DNA from: Fragilariopsis cylindrus CCMP1102
Taxonomy: Eukaryota; Bacillariophyta; Bacillariophyceae; Bacillariales; Bacillariaceae
DNA length: 50,166 nt
Assembly: GCA_900095095.1 (NCBI GenBank)
Contig: FMBT01000564.1
Location: 1 to 50,166 of the forward strand
Direction: 5' to 3'
Part shown: piece after piece, positions 31,678 to 44,626 of the stretch
Layout: each line of letters opens with the position of its first letter
Position numbering within the stretch: position 1 is the stretch's first letter
Notes under the pieces: generated by a model
Database searches by the model: none
Seen by the model: only the letters and a program-made list of their open reading frames with translations
Told to the model about the DNA's origin: nothing
Made by a program: the position numbers and the translations under genes

Positions 31678-34600
31678 ATGAGCAGCTCGTCGTTTGGTGA
31701 AACTACTCCTTTACTACGACTGGATAGTAGTAATGATAGCAGGACTGTCACCACTAGTACTGTTAACACCACCACCAATACTACTGATCCAAATAACAAT
31801 AACAATGACCACTATTATAATTTGGTATGGGATTTTTTAGATTCCAAAACGTTTGGTGGTAAAATATATGAAAAATTTATGGTACTCTTAATTTTAACAA
31901 ATGTGATCGCATTTATTATTGGTACATTATTTGTGAATGAAAACAATGAAAGCAATGACAACAGTGACAATGAAACTTTAACTTGTGGTATGATTTGTGA
32001 TACAATATGGTTTGGTAATTATGGAAATAATAGATTAGAATTTTTAAATATTGGTACAACATCTGTATTAGAATTATTTACTATAAGTATTTTTACTATT
32101 GAATACGTATTAAGAGTATGGACTGCTCCATTAGAAAATCAAAAATTGTATGGTGGTAGTTCTGTTGGTATAATAGTTGGACGTCTGAGATATATATCTA
32201 CAAATTTTTATTCAATTGTTGATTTAGCATCTACATTACCATTTTATGTCGATGTATTTTTATTTGTATATACATCCTCAAGTACAAATAATGTGATTGG
32301 TACAACATCATTTTTAAGAATGTTTCGTCTATTTAGATTAATGGGTAGAGGAGTAGATGGTGTTGGACGACGGTATGATTCAGCTTTAACGTTATGTGAT
32401 GACGTATACAGAGCACAAAAGGCTATATTAGGTACTGCTGCATTTGTGGGTGTTACAACATGGATTGTTATATCATCCTTATACTATATTGTGGAACGTA
32501 AAAATTTAGATATGATATATTGTCCAAATGACGTTGACGTTGATACAAGTTTATGTATTATTGATAATTGGGGTATTGTAGATTGTTCTTCTAAAGCTGA
32601 TGAACCATGTTGGAATTTATATCAATCCATACCAATGTCATCGTATTATACGTTACTGAATTTATTTGGTGAATTTCCATTATTTGATCAACATTCACCA
32701 AAAGGACAACTAATTGGTACATTTACTGCTATCATAGCTGTCACATTTTTTGCATTACCTGTTGGTATTATTGGAAATGGATTTGAAACTGAAATATCCA
32801 AACGTAGACGTCGACGTCGTCTTCGAAAGAATAAGAATAATGATGATATTGATATTGATGGTCCAATTATTGAACGTGGTGTATACACTATAGGATACAT
32901 TGCACCAACTACATACAATACAAGTTGTCGCTCGAAATTATATAATTTCTTTTTTCCAATGACGACAATGGTGGCAAGACTATTTGATACCTATTTTATT
33001 AATATGTTAGTGATCGGTACAGCAATCACATATATGGTAGATACTATTGATATATTACCAGAGGGATATCGTATATTCCAAAATTATTTTGAATTATTTG
33101 CTGTAGTAATTTTTACGATCGAATATTTTTTGAAATTTGTTGCATGTATAACAATTGATCCGATGTATAATAACAATAACAATAACAATAACAATAACAA
33201 TAACAACAACAATAACAACAACAATGGTGGTGGATGTAGTAGCAGTAGTGTATGGTCCTACGCAACAGGATTTTTACCAATGGTGGATTTACTTGGTTTC
33301 TTACCATATTGGATTGTTCTTTTTGGTTCTAGTAGTAGTAGTGGTATATCATCTGGTCCTAGTGATTTTGGTTATACATTTGTTAAAGCATTACGATTAT
33401 TACGTCTATTTCGTTTTGAAAAATATACACATGCATTTACATCCTTTGATGATGTCTTTACCAGAAATTATGATGTCTTATGTGTCACATTTTTTTCATC
33501 AGTACTACTATGGGTATTATTTAGTGCAATATTATATATCACAGAACAAAATAATCCGGATCATGAAATGTCATCGAATTATAATAATATGCCAAATTCA
33601 ATGTGGATGACATTATTAAATTTATCAGGGGAAGCACCATTAGCACAATATTCAGTTTGGGGGAAAATTGCTACAGGAATATTAGGTTTATTTGCGTAAG
33701 TTAATTCTATTCTATTCCTGTTTTGATTCTTTATTATTCTATCTGCTAGTACTATTATTTATTCTTTCTATTTTTCTTTCCTCGTTTTCTGTCACACCAA
33801 ACCAAACCAAAACAAAAGAACTGCCATTTTTGGTATTCCAATTGGTATCCTCGGTGCAGGTTTTGAGGAAGTCGTTGAAGAAGAAACTGAAGACGATGAT
33901 CGAGAAACAGCACCAGAAGCAACAAAAACACAACAAAGAGATGTAGCATCAACACGAGGTGATGGATCTGCATCTGCATCTGCTACTGATGTAGAACGTT
34001 GGTGTTACAATTTAGTGAACGGATATGGCTCAGCATTAGCACAAGCAGTCGAAACATTGATATACATTTTAATCTTTGTTGCGATTTCAATAGGTATATT
34101 ACAAACCGTGAAAGGTCATGAAAATGATTTCTCAGGAATTGAAACTTTTACTGTATACGCCTTTACATTGGAATATGTTATCCGATTTATTGGTGCTGGT
34201 GCCGATCCGTCATTTTCTTCGAGCGGAATAACAACACCTGGTAGCATTATGAATGGATTCGTTTCCCGAATCAAGTATGTCTTCAGTTTCTATTCGATTA
34301 TTGATTTACTAGCAATTCTACCATACTATGTTGCCCTAGTATTACCAGAAGGATTAGCAGATCAATACGATGAGTACTTACGGATGGCACGTATCATCCG
34401 TCTTTTAAAGCTTGATAAGTATGCTCCAAGTTTTACATTGATAGATGATGTAATCCGGTACAAATGGAATTCCTTAAAGGTTGCTGGATACGCCGCTATT
34501 ACATTATGGACAATCTTTGCTGGACTTCTATATCTATTCGAATATACTGATTCTACGGATGGAATTGATCCTGTTTCTTTGTATGGGTGTGTCGAGGATT

Positions 34601-36025
34601 GTATGATGATGGATCGATTTAGAAATTTCTTTGATAGTTTCTTTTATACTGGTAAGTGCAATAATACGTGCTCTTAATGTATGTATTTGTATCGTCGTGC
34701 TTACCTACCTGTACTCAATCATACGATCGATATCATTATTAATACCTCGTATGCTTCCTATTTCCAATTCTTCTCTCTTTCTCTCGCCTATAGGTATCCA
34801 TCTTACCGGTGACTATCCAATTACGACGTATGATTGGCCTGCAAAGTTTGTTAACTTCTTCATGGTCGTTGCTGCTGTTGGTGTTGTCTCTATTCCATCT
34901 GGATTAATTGCAAGTGGTTTCGTTGAAATCGTACAAAGTAAAAACAAGTCCAAGAAAAACAAGAATGCCATTGCTACTGCTGGTGCTGTAGAAGGAGATG
35001 ACTGGTATGAAGAGCAGTATCGTGCACTGGAAGGAGTCGCACCCCCAAATTCACCTTTTGGTTCTACCGTTGATAACTATCAAATCGCTGTTAACGAATT
35101 TCTTAACGGAACAAAAGACTCTAATGGAAAAACACGATTCACGCCTTTCGCATTCTGGGGTAGAGTTTTTATCTTTACTATTATTATTGCCAACATCGTT
35201 GCTGTGATGGTCGAAAGCATTCCGCAAATTGATAAGGCCGTTGGCAACGATCCTGGCAATTTCTTTGACGTTTTTGAGGCATTCTCGATTGCTGTATTTA
35301 CTTTAGAATATGGTTCAAGATTATTTTGTGCACCAAAAAATCGTGAATCGTTGTATTCAAGTTTTATTTACGCTCAAACCTTTTTTGGTATCGTCGATTT
35401 CCTATCCACAGCACCGTGGTACGTTGAAGAAATCCTTGTCGGTACTGATACAATTGCAGCTGGAGGTGATATTGCAAGAGTATTTCGAATTTTTCGAATC
35501 TTCCGAATTTTACAATTAGAGGACTTCGTTACAGCATTTAGTAAACTTGATAACGTCTTCCGTGCATCAAAAGATGTGTTAAAAGCCACCGGTCTACTTG
35601 CTTTGATTATTTGGATTGGTGGTGGTTCATTGTTTTTCATTTTAGAACAAAACAATCCTAATTGGAGACAATGTGATGCATCGATTCCACTCGTTTCGAA
35701 TACAACTAGTAATATCCCCGGCTGCTATGACTTTGCTTCCACCGAGGAATGCAATGAATACTACCCCGGTATGTGTGATCAGAAGGTCTTTGTGAACATG
35801 CCAAATACATTGTATATGACAGCTGTTTTCTTAGGAGGTGAATGGGGTGTAACAGACTTCACGTGGGCAGGCCGCATTCTATGTATTATGTTCTGCTATG
35901 TTGGTATAGCTCTATATGCTATTCCCGCAGGTACATTCTTTGATAAATTTGGTGCTGTTTTAGGTTTTGATGACGACGATGATGAAAGCGAGGATGATGA
36001 TGACGACGAAGAAAAAGATGAATGA
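31678..36025 (+). CDS. Four-repeat (24-helix) voltage-gated cation channel with a non-canonical filter
   Basis: Three exons (31678-33695, 33819-34651, 34794-36025; introns start GTAAG and end AG) encode 1360 residues. Four Ion_trans repeats each show S1-S6. S2 carries F-T-[IL]-E-Y in all four. S4 segments are FLRMFRLFRLMGR (R214, R217, R220), ALRLLRLFRFEKY, RMARIIRLLKLDKY and RVFRIFRIFRILQL. The pore motifs are NLFGEFP (E332), NLSGEAP (E652), HLTGDYP (D957) and FLGGEWG (E1300). S6 segments such as FFALPVGIIGNGFE and FGIPIGILGAGFEE look like Kv/KCNQ potassium channels, yet TVGYG is absent everywhere. The E/E/D/E ring recalls calcium- or sodium-selective four-domain channels. Repeat II has a long Asn insert between S2 and S3; the linkers are charged; the C-terminus is almost purely Asp/Glu. 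It acts in the plasma membrane or an internal membrane. Ion preference is inference. Confidence 0.92.
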
Positions 36026-36455
36026 AATATATAAATAATTAGATGTTTTTTTTCGATGCTCAGATCTATGTAGACAAAAAATAGTATAAACACTGAAATA
36101 GTTCTCGTACTAAGCAAAAAACAACTAATAGAACAACAATGTTCTTTCTATACTTAGTAGCCGAGTTGAAAATGTTCTAGTTCAAATATTCATAAACATA
36201 CCATTTATTTGGAATTCGAATATCTCATTTATTTATAGAACACTTTCAAACTTCCATACTATACTATAATTCCTATTATTTCCCTTTAAGACAACACAAC
36301 ACAATACAGGAAGAAGGTAAATCCTTCGAGTATTACGTGATCTGATTTTATCTGTACTCGTTTTGTTTCCCCATCACACACATCATTCCTACCATACAGT
36401 ACATCCATATTACTATTATTACTATTCTTTATACATGTACATCATTCGACGGCGA
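36026..36455. other. Short intergenic region between convergent genes
   Basis: The channel gene (plus) and the kinase gene (minus) end toward each other across 430 bp. AT-rich, with no gene seen; it should hold both 3' UTRs. Confidence 0.7.
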
Positions 36456-38412
36456 CTACAACAGTACTTTTTGGAACCATTCATGATTCTTTACTTCTTC
36501 CAATGTAATACGTTTGGATAAACTTGGTTCCATTAGACGCATAATTAAATCTTGTGCTTCATCTGAAATGTCTTCCATAAAAATTGGTGGTGGGATATAA
36601 AATGGTTTATCCGATGTTATATCATTTAGTTTACGTAGATCCAATACAGGATATCCACTGTCACCATATTCACTATCATTATCGTCGTCTTGATCATCGG
36701 CATCTTCGTCGTCATCATTAGTAGTATTGGCTTCTAATACTTCATATGGTAAATACCCCATTAACATTTCATATAGAACAACACCCATGGAATATATATC
36801 TGATCGATAATCGATTTCGTCGGTCATATCTCGCCATGCTAATAAATGTTCCGGGGACATATATACCGGACTACCACCAACAATTTCACGTTCATTGAAT
36901 GGAACAGCCATACCAAAATCAGCTAATTTGATTGTACCGATAGTATCAGGTCCCTCTCCTGTTACTAACCAATTCCCTGGCTTGATATCACAATGAATAA
37001 TCATTTCATCTTTATGTAAATAGTCAAGTGCATCAATAGCATCCTTCATGTACTGGGTAGTGGGGGGTTTAATAGCAGCAGGTTAATATTTGCAAAACGA
37101 AGAAAAGATATGAAGGTCGTGTATTCATAAGAAAGAAGATAGAAAGGAAATAGTAAGATCATCATATCGATTGCAAAGGATGGATCGATCGGATCAAAAA
37201 TTTACAGTAATACGTCATCCTCATCATCGCTCTTATATTACTATAATCTTTACGTACCTGTGCAGCGATTGATTCTGGCATAGTACAGAAACGATCAATG
37301 ACATCATGTAAAGATCCACTATTACAAAGTTCTAGAATGGAACACAAATATCTTGTGGTACATGACTCATCTTCTTCTTCTTCCGCAAGTTGTTGTTGAT
37401 GCTGCGTTTTGTCGAATTGAACATCCATTAAACATTGTTGTACAAATGGTTTTGTATCACAATAAAAATAATCAATCATACGACATATATGTGGATGCAA
37501 TAATGGTATATGTAAATCCATTTCACACATTGCATCATCTGATTCTTTTTGTACCTTCAATGCAAACATTGTTCCTGTATCCTTTTCACGTACTTGATAT
37601 ACTTGAGCTGTACCACCTTCTCCTAATTTACAAACAAATTCAACATCATCAATAGATCGTTGCCATTCAATGGATTCGTCGTCATCGTCGTCGTCATCAT
37701 TGCTATCTTCATGGACGGCTTTCACATCGACGTTGTTACTGCCCCCGATCGTGTTGTTGCTGTCATTACTATTATTATCATCATCGTCATCCCTAACATC
37801 GTCGTCATCGTCATCGTTGTCGTCAGAATCATTCATCATAAGAGCAAGATGATGTTTGCTTTTGAGCTGTTGGTAATATCTTCCATTACCAGCAGCGGAA
37901 TTATTGTTTTCATCATTCTTGTTTTCCTGGTCGTCGTCGATATTGCATAGAAGATGGAAGCATTCCTCCATGTTATCAATAGTAATAATCTTTTTCTTTT
38001 GTGCTGGAGTTTTCATTTTAAAACGTCGTGATTGCAATGGTAATGGTGATAAGATTTTACCAGCATTTGGAGTACGATAACCAATATTACCGTTACCGCC
38101 AGTTTTTTGGTTCTTCGGTGTGTTATTATTGCGATTGTAATTCAAAGCTGCTACTGCTACCGGTACTGCTAATGATGGTTTCATCGGTGTTCTTATGATA
38201 GGTAATAATTTCATCTCTGGTGATGAAAGTACAGAACTTGATATCATTTCTTGAGTCTTCTTGATGTTATTGTCATCATCATCATTAGATGATGACGGAA
38301 TAATATCATTCTCTTTTTGAATATTCCCCAAAGGTTTTCGATGATGACGACGATGACGAGGTGGTGGTGACATTAACATCCTGTTATTATTATTGTCTGT
38401 ATTCATTGTCAT
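36456..38412 (-). CDS. Protein kinase with a KEN motif and non-RD catalytic loop
   Basis: Two exons (37258-38412 and 36456-37052), with a 205-bp intron (GTACGT...CCCAG) at a codon boundary, encode 583 residues. Residues 1 to about 250 are disordered, with a KPLGNIQKEN stretch (KEN at 33-35), several S/T-P sites (IRTPMKP, YRTPNAG) and long Asp/Asn runs. The kinase domain begins with LGEGGTAQV (from G264); K286 in FALKV is the ATP-binding Lys. The catalytic loop is HCDIKPGN (D407), so the Arg of HRD is Cys; then DFG (D430) and SPE in place of APE. All catalytic residues are present, so it should be active. The catalytic loop recalls cell-cycle kinases such as Wee1 or TTK, which also lack the HRD Arg, and a KEN box would fit APC/C turnover, but this is inference. 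An Asp-rich insert lies within the C-lobe. Divergent from the PDZ membrane gene, 812 bp away. Confidence 0.88.
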
Positions 38413-39224
38413 GGTCTATGTATTGTGTTTTGTTCTTCGTGTTCTGTTATATTTGCTTGCTTTTTGTCCTCTACTTCTTGCTTGTTTGTGTTGTACTATT
38501 TTGCAATGCATTGTGGAAAGAAAGAAAGAAACAAACAAACTACAAAAAGAAAAGGAAGTTACTGTACTAGTAACGGATTTTAATTCGTTTTCCCATTAAA
38601 TATCATTCGTGTTTTTGAAAACAGCGAATAGTGAGGAGATCAAAACCAAATGAAATGGCCCCTGCCCCCCCGCCTCGTGAATGAACTTCTATGCATTTGC
38701 GTTTGTACGCATGTATGCCTAGCAAATAATGTTGTACGTGTGATTGAATTAATTAATCCATTGCATTGCATGGTGAAGAAGCGGAATATTTGTTGTGTAA
38801 AGAGCCGTTACAATTGTACTTATGTACAAGTGTCTCATTTTTTTCTAACCTAAGTAATGCAAAACTGCCAACACACAAACACTTGAAACAGCGATGATAA
38901 CGGTAGTTTCGAAGCGGCAATATTTTACGGTCTGTATTTATGTCGAATCTTCATCTTCTTCTTGGGAAAAGAAGCGTAGCAGACAAACAACCAAATAATA
39001 AGCACAACTAGCACAGCCAAATGGGATATATATATATTTTCGGGACTACCATAAAACATTACATCAATGCACTTACAGTGTCGGATAAACAAACAAACAA
39101 GCAAACAAACAGTGAGTGTACGTACATGCATGCATGCATCGACCATATGTGCCATCGATCATACAACCAACAAGAAGCCGATACGAATTGAATTGAATAA
39201 ATAACTATAAAAAATAACTAAATA
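38413..39224. other. Divergent promoter region between kinase and PDZ membrane protein
   Basis: Both flanking genes start from this 812-bp segment, so it should contain two promoters. No gene is seen. It has an AT-rich end next to the plus-strand ATG and CATGCATGCATGCATC at about 39125. The short frames here have no protein-like features. Confidence 0.6.
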
Positions 39225-42200
39225 ATGATGGGTAGCAGTAGTAGCAGTAGTAGCATAATAAAAACAACGCAATTGTCACCCTCACATCGACGACACCACC
39301 GTCGTCGATGTCGCCAACATCGATGTCGTCATCGTAGTCGCTTTTGTTTTATGATAGTAGTGTCACTAATGATGGCGTATTGTTGTGTAGCGATCGAACA
39401 ACAGCAGCAGCAACAGACTTCCGAGACAACAACACAAACATCAACAACAATAGCATCAATAGACTCTCTTGATTTGGACGAAATTCGAAGACGAAAACAA
39501 CAATTAGATGATTATGGTTATGATAAATATATAGATTTTGATGGATTTGGAGGAGGTCGTCATCCACGAAATAATAATAATAATAATGATCCTCCTACTA
39601 CTGCCAGTAGTAGTAGTAATTTTCGTGTTCCAGATACCTACAAGAAATTAAGAGATTCTGATATAGAACGTGGTAATGATATAGCAGAAGAAGAAGAAGA
39701 AGATGAGCCAAAAGGTAGAGTAGTAGTAAAAGAAGAAGAAAAAGATAATGATGATGATTATTCAGTTACTATATTAGATGATGAAGTTCCATGGACAGAT
39801 GATGATTCTTCTCCTCCTGTAGTAGAAGATGAATCATCTCGACCATTATTTGATGAGGCTGAAATCTATTTTGATGATGATGAAATAGGTCCTTCAGTTC
39901 CTTTCTTCGATGAGGCAATGATCTTTGATACTAATGAAGCTTCTTTAACATATGCTGATGATTATTATATAACAGCCCCTCCAGTAACCAAAACTAAAAA
40001 ACCAACACCACCACCATCGAAAGAAGAAGTGGCTGCGGAAGTTCTATTAATATTAGAAGATGATGTCCCGTGGGATGATATTGTGAATGCCGATATTATC
40101 GATGAACTTGCTAGTAATGCATCACAAGCATTGGAGGCATTAGAAGCAGAAGCAGTAGTACTAACAACAATTGAACCAACAATTACACCCTATCCCACCA
40201 TTCCACCCACAAAGGAACCATCTTTTTCACCAACAATATCACATTCACCAACATTACCAGTGACAGATCAACCATCAATTCTACCATCTGATTATCCATC
40301 AATGATGCCAACCGATCAACCATCATTGGTACCCACGAATACTCCAACAGAAGTATGTCATGATTTAGTAGAGTATCGTAGTCCAATTAATAATTTAACT
40401 TGTGCGGCACATACCAATACAAATTGTTTAGCCTGGAGATTTGTTGGTTTGAATATAACGGAATTACAAGAGTTGGTGAATAGTTGTCCACAAACCTGTA
40501 ATATCGATTGTGATTCCTTTTCCATCTTTTCGGCACCAGTATCATTTCGTATCTCACGTGTCTCAGGATTTATGGATCCCTCCGATGTCGATTCCTTATC
40601 GGATTTTGCATTGCAGTACGTCGAAGATTTTGTACGTGCCTATATTGGTGGTAGTAATGGTTCTGGTGGTTCTGGTTCTGAATCTGGTGGTAGTAGTGAT
40701 AGTGATGAAAGTAGTAGTAATGATAACAACAAAGACTTATCGACGACGACTGGTGATAGTAATAATAATAATGATGTCGATAGTAATAATAATGGAAATA
40801 TAAAAGGTGGTGATGGTGATGATTCATTCGAATATAAAATTGAACAGGATGATTTCCTTAATGATGATGTTGTTGTTGGTGATATTTTAATGTTTGAAAT
40901 TGAAACTATTGTTTTAACATCTCAAAATTTAGTGGAAGATACAGATGATGATAGTAAGAGTGATATTGATGTCGATGATGATGTTGATGTCGATGTTGAT
41001 GTTGATATCGATTTAGCAACCGGTCGAATCGAGAATAATAATAATAGTAGATCACTTCGAAGTCGAAGAGCATTACAGAAATCTTCAAGCGAAAAAACAA
41101 CATCGTCAGATTTAAAACGTTTGAAACAGCAGTCATGGGGTAGTGGTTCAAGTATTATTAGAACTGATCAGGCATTAGATGTTATTATAACATTTGAAGG
41201 ATTTATAATTGGGATGAATCCAGATACAATGTCCGAACTTATTGTATTAGGTATAGATAGTATTGATTTTACACGTGAATTACAACGATCATCGAATGGT
41301 GATTTCTTCATGTACGTCGTACTGCTCTACTGTACTGTGTACTGTACTGTACTGCATTTTGTCTGTTGTTTATATAATCACACTTTCTCTTACTCAATCA
41401 ATCACTGATCAAATGTTCCACTTTACCTCACTCTCTTTTTTGACTGCTGCTACATTGACAATACAGGTATGCTTCCGTTTCATCTGCAATGGAAACTGTG
41501 GAAGAAGATATCTTAAAGGATGATGGTATCGATGAAGATGATGAGAAGGAGAGTAATACAAAGTTTACTACAACGATTTCGTTTCTCGTGCCGATCCTTG
41601 TATTTGGTTTTTTCTTAGGCTCGTGTGTATATCATAGATACTTTAAAGAACCAAAACGGTGGGTCCCTTTTTATCAAAGTTCACAAATTGGTGGTACTGG
41701 TGGTCGTAATGCTACACCATTAGCAGCCAATAATGATGATGACGCTGGTAGTGGTCGATTTTTTGATGATAATGATAATGAAGAAAAAGAAGTAGACAAA
41801 CAAATGACAATACCATCAGTCACGAAGAAATCTGATGGTGGTGCTAGGCCTGATGGTGCTGCAAGTAATAGTAATGGCGAGCAAGGAGGAGGAAGTTATC
41901 TTGAACGAATTTTAGCTTCATTGAGTTTAACTATGAGTCGTAGTAGAGCATCATCAGATCCTGACACAGAAGAAAGCAAAATTGACGAAGAAGAGTTGCA
42001 TGAAGATACGTATAATAGTGAGTATATGCCAGACGATCATCGTCTAAATAATACAGAAAGAACAAGGGATTTATATAGTGACGACTTAATTGCCATCGAG
42101 GGAGGAAAGCTATCACGAAAGAGTCTTAATGTTATCGGTGATGGGATATTACGAGATACTCTTGTTTCGCCGATGAGTGATGGATCGGATAACTCTATTA

Positions 42201-44062
42201 CCTATAATAACAACAAGAACCATACTCTACCGACCATACCAATTTGCGGTGATGACGCGATTGATGACATAAATGATGTCGATTCGTCCGATGACGATGA
42301 TAGTGGATTTAATATGTATGCAAGTGTCTTACCACCAATGATTATAATTGATAACATCGATGTTAGTAATGATGATATTGACATATCAGATCCCAAAACA
42401 CCTATATCATTGGCAAAGAATTCCACACGTACTGTTGCAAGTGGGATCAGGGGTGGCACTCCTCTTCCACCTTCGTCACAAGAACAAGCGAAAGCACTTG
42501 ATAAATTCGCATCCGAATTTCGTGAACATTTACTTCGTAGATCAACTAACGCTACCACAGCAACAAGAGGTGATAGTAATATTAATAATAGTGGTAGTCA
42601 ATTTAACAGCCTCAACAGCGGTAATGGCGGCGGCATCGACGACAGTCCAAATACATCATTCAGGGGAAGTTTTTACGATGCTTATTCAAGTGCATCCTAT
42701 GAAATGACAGCTCAGCGTGGTAGTGGTGTATTTGGGCCTATAAAAAAGAAAAAGAACATGAACAGGAACAAGAAGACACCCGATGCTACTACCAATGACC
42801 ATATGCTAAACGAACGCGGACACGAACACGATTCTGACGTTATCCGGAACCTTGTCTCTAATCTAAGTGAAGACTACAACGAAGAATTTTTGATGATGTC
42901 AGATCCCAGAAAGGTTGAAGTATACCAAACTGCTAATAGTAATGATGATGATGAACCACATCGAAGAAGAAGTAGTTTTAGTGCCATCGATGATCTAGAT
43001 CGAAGCACTGCATCCCCATCGCATTCGGCGACTGCGAAGAAATTTTTGTATGGAACTTGGGATGCTATATCTCCCCCAACAACAACAGTAGTAGAAGCAT
43101 CAGTATCAGTTACAGACGGTACTAGCACTAATATTGATCGTCTATCCATACCGACATCGGCCATGAATGGGAGTCAATCCGAGGAAAATTTATCATCTGG
43201 TGCTTATCTTCGTTCTAGACGTCGTGGTTCGTTACCACCGAAACGTCCACCAACACCTGAACGATATGGTATTGCTAATAATGGTGGTGGTCATCGAAAA
43301 AATAACAGTAATAACAGTACCAGTCCTACTAGTGATAAGAGTAGAAAATCAGCATTCTCATTCGCAAGTCCTTTTAGTCGAACATTTGCTACGGGTGGTA
43401 GTGTCGATTCCGATGGGCACAAACGGAAATCGTCCGATACGTCCGATGATCTACGCGTAGTTGAAAATAGTAGTAATTTATCGGCAATTACATTTACAGA
43501 CGAGTTATTGATTAACAGCAAGAGCAACAGAGAAGCTGATGCTGTTCGACTTGAATTTGTGGCACCACGAAAAGGAAATTGGGGTCTTGTACTTGAATCC
43601 AGTACGACCACAGGACCGATGATATATGCCGTGAAAGAATATTCCCCATTATTTGGTTTAGTTCAAAAGGGTGATAAGTTACTTGAAATTGATGGGAAGA
43701 ATGTATCACAAAGTGGAGTATCGGATGTAACGAAGTTATTGAAGGGTAAATCATCATCCTCTATCTATCATCGTAATACAAGTACAAGTATGCCCATTGT
43801 CATTTTGAGGCGGGATAGATTATCGCCCATTGCATCGTTCGCACATAATAATAACAACAGTAGCAACAATAAGGGACAACACCATCAAAAAGCAACATCC
43901 GGTGCATCATCATCGGCGGGGTTCCACCATCAACGTAATAGTAGTTATGGTAGCGCTAGCAGCCTAAGTAATTCAAGAATCGTGGAGGATGTCGATGATA
44001 TTGATCTGTACGACCCTCACCACCACCATCAACAAATACCTCATCAATCACAGCAAGAGTGA
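39225..44062 (+). CDS. Single-pass surface protein with PSxxPS stalk, Cys-rich module and cytosolic PDZ domain
   Basis: Two exons (39225-41311 and 41467-44062) joined in frame by a GTACGT...ACAG intron give 1560 residues. After a His/Arg-rich start, a hydrophobic stretch (about 40-55, FCFMIVVSLMMAYCC) fits a signal peptide or anchor. An acidic ectodomain follows, then a Pro/Ser/Thr stalk of the diatom PSxxPS type (TKEPSFSPT, DQPSILPSDYPS, about 325-375) and a Cys module at 378-429 (CHDL, NNLTCAAHTNTNCLAWRF, CPQTCNIDC) resembling an ShK-type fold. A second ectodomain region (PVSFRISRVSGFMDPSDVD, DVIITFEGFIIGMNP) precedes the membrane helix at about 731-751 (ISFLVPILVFGFFLGSCVY). The long Ser/Asp-rich cytosolic tail carries a PDZ domain at about 1386-1475 (FVAPRKGNWGLVLE, GLVQKGDKLLEIDGKNVS). 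It probably links the cell surface to a cytosolic partner; function unknown. Confidence 0.87.
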
Positions 44063-44626
44063 GGAAATATATTGATTGACTGGATGACAACAATCCAGTC
44101 CATTCAAAAAAAAGAGGTAGATTCAAATCGAGGTCTTCTTTTCGCTTCTCTTCTTGCAATGCAATGGCACACACACGCACACACACACACACACACACTA
44201 GTAGTGTGATCTAGATTACCAGTAACAACCAATACGATAGCCTTTTGCGTTTATATTTTTATAAGTTTTATCTTACATAACTATCTAGCTAGATAAAACA
44301 ACACTGCATGCTGTTACTTATTAGTGGAACACGCAGAAATAACAGAGCTCTGATGATTAGGATTCAATCACGATTCAATCTTGCTACAAGACTGACTTTT
44401 TTTTCTTCTTTTTCATTTTTTTGTTTGACAAATTGACGCACAAGAATGATCATGAATGCATGATTGATGACATACTGTACACATGGTCCATGGCTGGTCT
44501 TGAGAGAATAATTGCAGTTCTTTGTTGATACTATTATGATCCTAAAAATGAGATGAGGAGTACAGTTACTACTATAGTACTGCTACCGCTGCTACTAATT
44601 CCATCGATTCATTCGATTTATCAATC
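44063..44626. other. Intergenic region with a CA microsatellite
   Basis: It holds a (CA)n run at about 44167-44199 and AT-rich DNA, with no gene seen. It separates two plus-strand genes. Confidence 0.65.

Noticed and set aside
33692..33946. 84-codon plus-strand frame between channel repeats II and III
   Set aside because: It starts inside an intron and is out of frame with S6 of repeat II. The spliced frame continues ATAIFGIPIGILGAGF.
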